Assembly: GCA_905203195.1 (NCBI GenBank)
Contig: CAJKVD010000071.1
Coordinates: 1 to 5,429, forward strand
Length of the DNA: 5,429 nucleotides
Direction of reading: 5' to 3'
From: an uncultured Clostridium sp.
GTDB taxonomy: Bacteria; Bacillota; Clostridia; TANB77; CAG-508
The translations under genes were made by a program, and so were the position numbers. Positions within the stretch are counted from its first letter, which is position 1. Each line of letters starts with the position of its first letter. The notes beneath the pieces were generated by a model that was not told where the DNA came from, searched no databases, and saw only the letters and a list, made by a program, of their open reading frames with translations. Of the stretch, positions 1 to 2,719 are shown piece after piece.

Positions 1-436
1 CTATCATAGATTCTGTAATTGGTATAATACTTCCTAATGCTGGATTTCCTATAACAGAACAATTTCTAATTGATTTTGATTGTGTTCTTGAATTAATAAT
101 AATGCCAGCTATATTATCTTTTTTTATATTTTTATAAACAAATCCCTCATCCACAAATCCAGAATCATGTGCTGTATTACCAGCTAAAATATAATCTACA
201 TCTTTAATATAAAAAGATATGCCTCCATCTAATATGTACACCCTCAAAGCTCCATAATTATCATCATGTGGAATAGCAACTGATATATTATCTTTACCAT
301 TATAGTGTCCAGAACTATTAACAGAAAATCCTTCAATCTTTGTACCTTCACTTTCTGATACAATTCCATTATTCATAATACTTTCATATCTAAGTAAGTT
401 TTCTCCAATTCCATGATAGCAAAATTTTTGTTTCAT
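1..436 (-). CDS. Hypothetical protein, 3' end cut by window edge; possible ADP-ribosyltransferase-like fold
   Basis: The frame is open from ATG at 434-436 to the window edge, giving 145 residues with the C-terminus missing. The start is well fixed: AAAGGA lies about 7 nt upstream and an in-frame TGA lies just beyond it. I do not recognise the family with certainty. Residues 6-26 have the pattern Tyr-His-Gly-Ile, then a helix ending Ile-Met-Asn-Asn-Gly-Ile. This resembles the 'YHGT...I...G' opening of ADP-ribosyltransferase-like folds (KptA, DarT and toxin ARTs). Residues 96-112 (Asp-Glu-Gly-Phe-Val, then Asn-Ile-Ala-Gly-Ile) could be the last strand with a catalytic-type Glu. Residues 51-80 look like a compact beta region (ISVAIPHDD, then YGALRVYILDGGISFYI). 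No signal peptide or membrane segment is visible, so a cytosolic protein is likely. That a gene is present is seen; the ART-like reading is inference only. The gene has its own promoter and a leader of about 107 nt. Confidence 0.8.
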   Translation of the reverse strand, partial: MKQKFCYHGIGENLLRYESIMNNGIVSESEGTKIEGFSVNSSGHYNGKDNISVAIPHDDNYGALRVYILDGGISFYIKDVDYILAGNTAHDSGFVDEGFVYKNIKKDNIAGIIINSRTQSKSIRNCSVIGNPALGSIIPITESMI

Positions 437-475
437 TATTTTATCCTTTCATTTTTAATTTAAATTCATATATCT

Positions 476-529
476 CTATTTTCCACATACTTTTTGGCGA
501 ATTGAATTTGAAATTAAAACCTTATACAT
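476..529 (-). CDS. Possible 17-residue leader ORF upstream of the truncated gene
   Basis: In the leader of the left-edge gene, ATG at 527-529 is preceded by GAGG at 5 nt spacing and opens 17 codons (MYKVLISNSIRQKVCGK) ending in TAG. It lies downstream of the predicted start of transcription near 543 and ends about 40 nt before the next gene's start. It could be a small leader peptide, the decayed start of a lost gene, or chance in AT-rich sequence. Nothing in the peptide (no run of one amino acid) points to classical attenuation. Only the ribosome-binding site and position support it. Confidence 0.25.
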   Translation of the reverse strand: MYKVLISNSIRQKVCGK

Positions 530-549
530 CTTATCCTCGTCATAATTAT

Positions 550-578
550 ATTATCATAAAAATTTCTTTAGTATTCAA
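550..578 (-). promoter_or_regulatory. Promoter for the left-edge gene
   Basis: On the minus strand TTGAAT (573-578) and GATAAT (550-555) are separated by 17 bp, a good sigma-A-type match. A second TATAAT (545-550) lies 22 bp from the -35 box and could be an alternative -10. The site begins only a few bases after the stop of the peptidase gene, so the left-edge gene is probably transcribed on its own, with a leader of about 107 nt starting near 543. No strong terminator is visible between the peptidase and this promoter, so readthrough is possible. Confidence 0.5.
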
Positions 579-584
579 TAACTT

Positions 585-1496
585 TTATTTTAAATACTCA
601 CTAACAACAATACTCTGATTATTTGCATTTATTATTACTTCTGCAGCAATAGGAATAATACTATTAGCATGCATATGTCCAAAGTCATTTGTTTTTACTA
701 CAGGAACACTTGAATTTATTTTTCTTAATTCATCTACAATCATCTTCTCATTTTCTTCTATTTGTTGAAGTTGATATATATAACCGAAAACTACTGCCCT
801 ATTAAAAGCATTTATTTGATTATATTGTTCTAACATTGCATTCCATTGTATAATATTTGAATGAAACCCTTCTAAGAATAGTACTGTATCTTCTAAGTCT
901 GGCATAAATGGTGTTCCTAACAATTTTAATAAACATCTAGCATTAGTTCCATATATTTTACCTTTAATTTCTTCTTTATTAAATTCATAAAATTTTCTTT
1001 CTCCATATGGATTAATTTTTTTATTCCCATTAAATAATTTTTCGATAATCTCATTTTTATCATAATCTGTAACTTCATCTTTTCCAAACCAAATATAATC
1101 TTGGCAATGGAAAGTTACAAGTTCTGTCATTTTATTTATTGCACAAAGTAAAACTGTAATATCACTCATTCCTAAAAATATTTTAGGATTATCTTTTATA
1201 TTCTCAAAATCTATGTATGGCAATATTCCATTTACCATATCTCCACCTTTTAAAGTGAATATTGCTTTAATTTCCTTATCACTGAACATATCATTTAAAT
1301 CTTTTGCTCTTTCTTTTGAGGTTCCTGCACAGTAATTATCTTCTGAGAATAAATATTTTCCATATTTTACTTTTAACACTAAACTTTCAAAATACTTAGT
1401 TGCATTTTCTAAATATTTTATATCTTTATTTTTTAATGCTTTATCTGGAGCAATAGCACCTATTGTATCTCCAATTTTTAATTTGTTTGCTAGTAT
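585..1496 (-). CDS. LD-carboxypeptidase / MccF-like S66-family serine peptidase, with ATA at the expected start
   Basis: The protein belongs to peptidase family S66 (LdcA/MccF). These cytosolic serine peptidases cut an L,D bond in recycled murein tetrapeptide, or cleave the acyl-amide bond of microcin C-type antibiotics. Numbered from codon 1494-1496, it has 303 residues, close to LdcA. Visible in order are the N-terminal strand IGDTIGAIAP (residues 8-17), LKGGDMVNGILPYID, the nucleophile motif GMSDIT (Ser111), LFLEG (Glu209) and DFGHMH (His274). The Ser-Glu-His triad is therefore complete. Homology continues to residue 1, where ATA replaces an expected ATG, 5 nt after the Shine-Dalgarno GGGAGG. 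The first canonical in-frame start is GTG at 1377-1379, which would give 264 residues, lacks a good ribosome-binding site and deletes the first beta strand. The gene lies 59 nt after the Nudix gene and is probably in its operon. The sequence does not separate a murein-recycling role from an immunity role. Confidence 0.88.
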   Translation of the reverse strand: MLANKLKIGDTIGAIAPDKALKNKDIKYLENATKYFESLVLKVKYGKYLFSEDNYCAGTSKERAKDLNDMFSDKEIKAIFTLKGGDMVNGILPYIDFENIKDNPKIFLGMSDITVLLCAINKMTELVTFHCQDYIWFGKDEVTDYDKNEIIEKLFNGNKKINPYGERKFYEFNKEEIKGKIYGTNARCLLKLLGTPFMPDLEDTVLFLEGFHSNIIQWNAMLEQYNQINAFNRAVVFGYIYQLQQIEENEKMIVDELRKINSSVPVVKTNDFGHMHANSIIPIAAEVIINANNQSIVVSEYLK

Positions 1497-1501
1497 TCTA
1501 T

Positions 1502-1507
1502 CCTCCC
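1502..1507 (-). promoter_or_regulatory. Shine-Dalgarno site that fixes the peptidase start
   Basis: On the minus strand this reads GGGAGG, the strongest ribosome-binding site in the window. Only 5 nt (ATAGA) separate it from ATA at 1494-1496, which sits where S66 proteins normally begin (Met-Leu-Ala-Asn-Lys type). There is no ATG, GTG or TTG in that frame between the upstream TAA (1515-1517) and GTG at 1377-1379. This places the ancestral start at ATA. Confidence 0.7.
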
Positions 1508-1555
1508 AATAATTTTATTTTCATATTTCAAAATTATCTAAATTCTCATACAACT

Positions 1556-1999
1556 TCACCAACCAAATATAGAAAAAGGTTCATCATTTAAATAATATTC
1601 TAATCCTTTTTTTATATATGGAATTATATTATTAGGTAGTTCATTTAATTTATAAAATTTCAATTCATCACATTTGTTCTTTTCCATAATTTCAATTTTT
1701 CCTTCATACTTTTGACAAACGATAAAATATTCTATACTTTCTCTGTCAGGTGCTTTTCTTTGCATAACATGCACAATTTTCAAGTCCTCTTTTTTTATTC
1801 TTATTCCTATTTCTTCTAATGCTTCCCTCTGCATAGCTGTTATAACATCTTCATTTTCTTCTACATGTCCTGCTACGACACTATACTTTCCATCTTCATA
1901 ACCTGTATTATATCTTCTTTGTAAGAGTACTCTTTCATTTTCTATTAAAATCAAATGTACCGCTGTTATTATCTTAAATCTTTCCATTTTTACACTCAT
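1556..1999 (-). CDS. Nudix hydrolase
   Basis: This small cytosolic Nudix protein would hydrolyse a nucleoside diphosphate linked to another group, such as a damaged dNTP or a nucleotide sugar. The substrate cannot be read from the sequence. The Nudix box GX5EX7REUXEEXGU is complete at residues 44-66: Gly44, Glu50, then REALEEIGI with the metal-binding glutamates. Before it come the usual strand (ITAVHLILIENERVLLQRR) and the element NTGYEDGKYSVVAGH. This arrangement is typical of short stand-alone Nudix proteins of about 140-150 residues. Two starts are possible. ATG at 1997-1999 gives 147 residues but directly abuts AAAGGA. ATG at 1985-1987 gives 143 residues beginning MERFK, has about 12 nt spacing and matches where relatives usually begin. 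The second may be the true start. The gene lies between the 58-residue gene and the peptidase and is probably cotranscribed with both. Confidence 0.93.
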   Translation of the reverse strand: MSVKMERFKIITAVHLILIENERVLLQRRYNTGYEDGKYSVVAGHVEENEDVITAMQREALEEIGIRIKKEDLKIVHVMQRKAPDRESIEYFIVCQKYEGKIEIMEKNKCDELKFYKLNELPNNIIPYIKKGLEYYLNDEPFSIFGW

Positions 2000-2029
2000 T
2001 CCTTTCGTTATATGTACTATTTCTTTTTT

Positions 2030-2057
2030 AATGATTTTAATAAATTCTCAAATCATT
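2030..2057. repeat. 8-bp inverted repeat upstream of the Nudix gene
   Basis: The arms AATGATTT and AAATCATT are perfectly complementary with a 12-nt spacer. They lie in the gap between the 58-residue gene and the Nudix gene. On the minus strand the hairpin is followed by an A-run, not a T-run, so it is not a terminator in the direction of the genes. It could be an RNA-processing stem or an operator, or chance in AT-rich DNA. Confidence 0.3.
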
Positions 2058-2084
2058 GTCCTAGCAATAACCTATTAAATCTTC

Positions 2085-2261
2085 CTATAATATCCTGCTA
2101 AATTTCTTATTATATTTATCTATATCTTTAATATTTTTACTCATTATAAAATCTATAACTTTAATTTTTAATCTTTCTACCTTTTCTTTTGTATAATATT
2201 TATTTTCTACAGCTATTCCAGCCTCACCAAATAGCTTAATGTCATTGTTTGAAAATTGCAT
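2085..2261 (-). CDS. 58-residue small hypothetical protein
   Basis: ATG at 2259-2261 opens 58 codons ending in TAG. The protein begins MQFSNNDIKLFGEAGIAVEN and continues with a Tyr-Tyr-Thr-Lys-Glu-Lys motif, then a charged helix (residues 25-41) and a Lys/Asp-rich tail. The pattern of polar N-terminus, 'GIAVENK', 'YTKE' and amphipathic helix looks like a small uncharacterised family I associate with clostridia, whose members often end a few residues later. I have no function for it. Coding evidence is the protein-like composition, the good promoter about 31 nt upstream (2299-2327) and the Nudix gene following in the same direction after about 85-98 nt. The ribosome-binding site is weak (AGAAG). 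An in-frame stop 18 nt upstream excludes a longer form. The frame after the TAG continues for only eight codons before another stop. Confidence 0.65.
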   Translation of the reverse strand: MQFSNNDIKLFGEAGIAVENKYYTKEKVERLKIKVIDFIMSKNIKDIDKYNKKFSRIL

Positions 2262-2298
2262 TGTTTGATTCTTCTTTCATTTATTTTTACACATTTGT

Positions 2299-2327
2299 AT
2301 TATAACATAAAAATATATTTTTGTAAT
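2299..2327 (-). promoter_or_regulatory. Promoter of the 58-aa / Nudix / peptidase cluster
   Basis: On the minus strand ATTACA (2322-2327) is followed after 17 bp by a perfect TATAAT (2299-2304) preceded by TG at the extended -10 position. Transcription would begin near 2292, leaving about 31 nt before the ATG of the 58-residue gene. The promoter sits directly after the terminator at 2352-2392, so the downstream cluster is an independent unit. Confidence 0.65.
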
Positions 2328-2349
2328 CTATTAATCAACAAAAAAGAAA

Positions 2350-2439
2350 ATAAAAAAACGGCACATTTGCTTGGCAGAGCGATGTGTCGTTTATCCATAT
2401 TTTTATGTGGTAACCGCGTTTCTGCGATTGTCATTTTCT
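2350..2439 (-). ncRNA. Candidate small RNA of about 90 nt with own promoter and terminator
   Basis: Transcription is predicted to begin near 2439 from a perfect consensus promoter and to end at the T-run of an intrinsic terminator near 2350. The minus strand holds no plausible ORF in this interval. Predicted structure in order: a 6-bp stem AATCGC/GCGGTT with a 6-nt loop (2412-2429); a weaker stem CCACAT/ATATGG with an AAAA loop and one A-C mismatch (2395-2410); and the 11-bp terminator stem (2356-2392) with loop CGCTCTGCCAAGCAA. I cannot assign it to a known RNA family. The layout of strong promoter, short hairpin-rich transcript and own terminator resembles antisense antitoxin RNAs of Firmicute type I toxin-antitoxin loci. 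It could instead be a trans-acting regulator or a decoy. Promoter and terminator are seen directly; the RNA and its role are inferred. Confidence 0.6.
2352..2392 (-). terminator. Rho-independent terminator of the small RNA and the helicase operon
   Basis: Minus-strand arms AAACGACACAT and ATGTGCCGTTT pair over 11 positions with a single A-C mismatch and a 15-nt loop. They run into seven T residues and a further T-rich stretch. The terminator would end both the small RNA and any readthrough from the 70-residue gene. On the plus strand the stem is slightly better (a G-U pair replaces the mismatch) but no T-run follows, so it is not a plus-strand terminator. Confidence 0.8.
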
Positions 2440-2445
2440 ATATTT

Positions 2446-2474
2446 ATTATACTTAACTTTTAAGTATTTGTCAA
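2446..2474 (-). promoter_or_regulatory. Perfect consensus promoter of the small RNA
   Basis: The minus strand carries TTGACA (2469-2474), a 17-bp spacer and TATAAT (2446-2451), an exact match to the sigma-70/sigma-A consensus with optimal spacing. It begins about 30 bp after the stop of the 70-residue gene. The start of transcription should be near 2438-2439. The next open frame in that direction begins only after a terminator, so this promoter appears to serve only the short intervening sequence. Confidence 0.8.
2449..2467. repeat. 19-bp palindrome inside the small-RNA promoter; candidate operator
   Basis: ATACTTAA and TTAAGTAT form a perfect 8-bp inverted repeat around a 3-bp centre. It fills the spacer and runs into the first half of the -10 box. 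A dimeric repressor bound here would block RNA polymerase, so operator is the natural reading. In very AT-rich DNA some of this symmetry could be chance. No regulator gene is visible in the window. Confidence 0.5.
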
Positions 2475-2503
2475 ATTTTTCACAAATATTTTTATCAAGA
2501 CCT

Positions 2504-2716
2504 TTATAAATGATTTTTAATCTTTAATATTTTTTGTCTATCAGCTTCTATGGAGTTTTCCAAAAAATTAATTTGTTCATGGTATAATTTTTTTAATTCA
2601 TGTAATTGTTCTTTTGGAATATCATTTTCTTTAATTATACCATTTCTGAACAATTTTTGTAATTCTAATAAACTACTATTATTTAATTGCATACTTTCTA
2701 CTAACAAATTTTTCAT
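2504..2716 (-). CDS. 70-residue helical hypothetical protein coupled to the helicase gene
   Basis: ATG at 2714-2716 begins 3 nt after the helicase stop (TAG, 2720-2722), and the ribosome-binding sequence AAAGGAG lies within the end of the helicase gene. Its spacing to the ATG is long (about 14 nt), so translational coupling is likely. The protein is short, charged and predicted all-helical. Residues 10-24 form a leucine-rich segment, followed by IIKENDIPKEQLHELKKLYHEQI and a C-terminal amphipathic, coiled-coil-like helix (residues 36-70) rich in Lys and Glu with regular Leu/Ile. There is no signal peptide, membrane segment or catalytic motif. It resembles small uncharacterised Firmicute proteins with an 'I.EED.....L..LYK.QI..LE.SI..D..KIL.I' pattern, but I cannot name a family. 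A role as a partner or regulator of the helicase is inferred only from adjacency. An alternative start is Met9. Confidence 0.75.
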   Translation of the reverse strand: MKNLLVESMQLNNSSLLELQKLFRNGIIKENDIPKEQLHELKKLYHEQINFLENSIEADRQKILKIKNHL

Positions 2717-2719
2717 ATA

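Noticed and set aside
1377..1379. GTG as the start of the S66 peptidase
   Set aside because: Family homology continues 39 codons upstream, no good ribosome-binding site precedes it, and the first beta strand of the domain would be lost.
1504..1530. Eight-codon ORF (MKIKLLGG) overlapping the peptidase Shine-Dalgarno
   Set aside because: It is very short, has no ribosome-binding site of its own, and is explained by the Shine-Dalgarno being read as Gly codons.
2350..2439. Small RNA as a CRISPR tracrRNA
   Set aside because: Short pieces (CGCTCTGCC, ATGTGCCG) recall strings I remember from a type II-C tracrRNA. However, they are in a different order, no CRISPR repeat or cas gene is in the window, and no anti-repeat can be identified.
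2256..2456. 66-codon plus-strand ORF across the intergenic region
   Set aside because: It has no ribosome-binding site, overlaps the promoter of one unit and the small RNA and terminator of another, and has a disordered low-complexity composition. I treat it as non-coding, keeping only the toxin-remnant idea as a finding.
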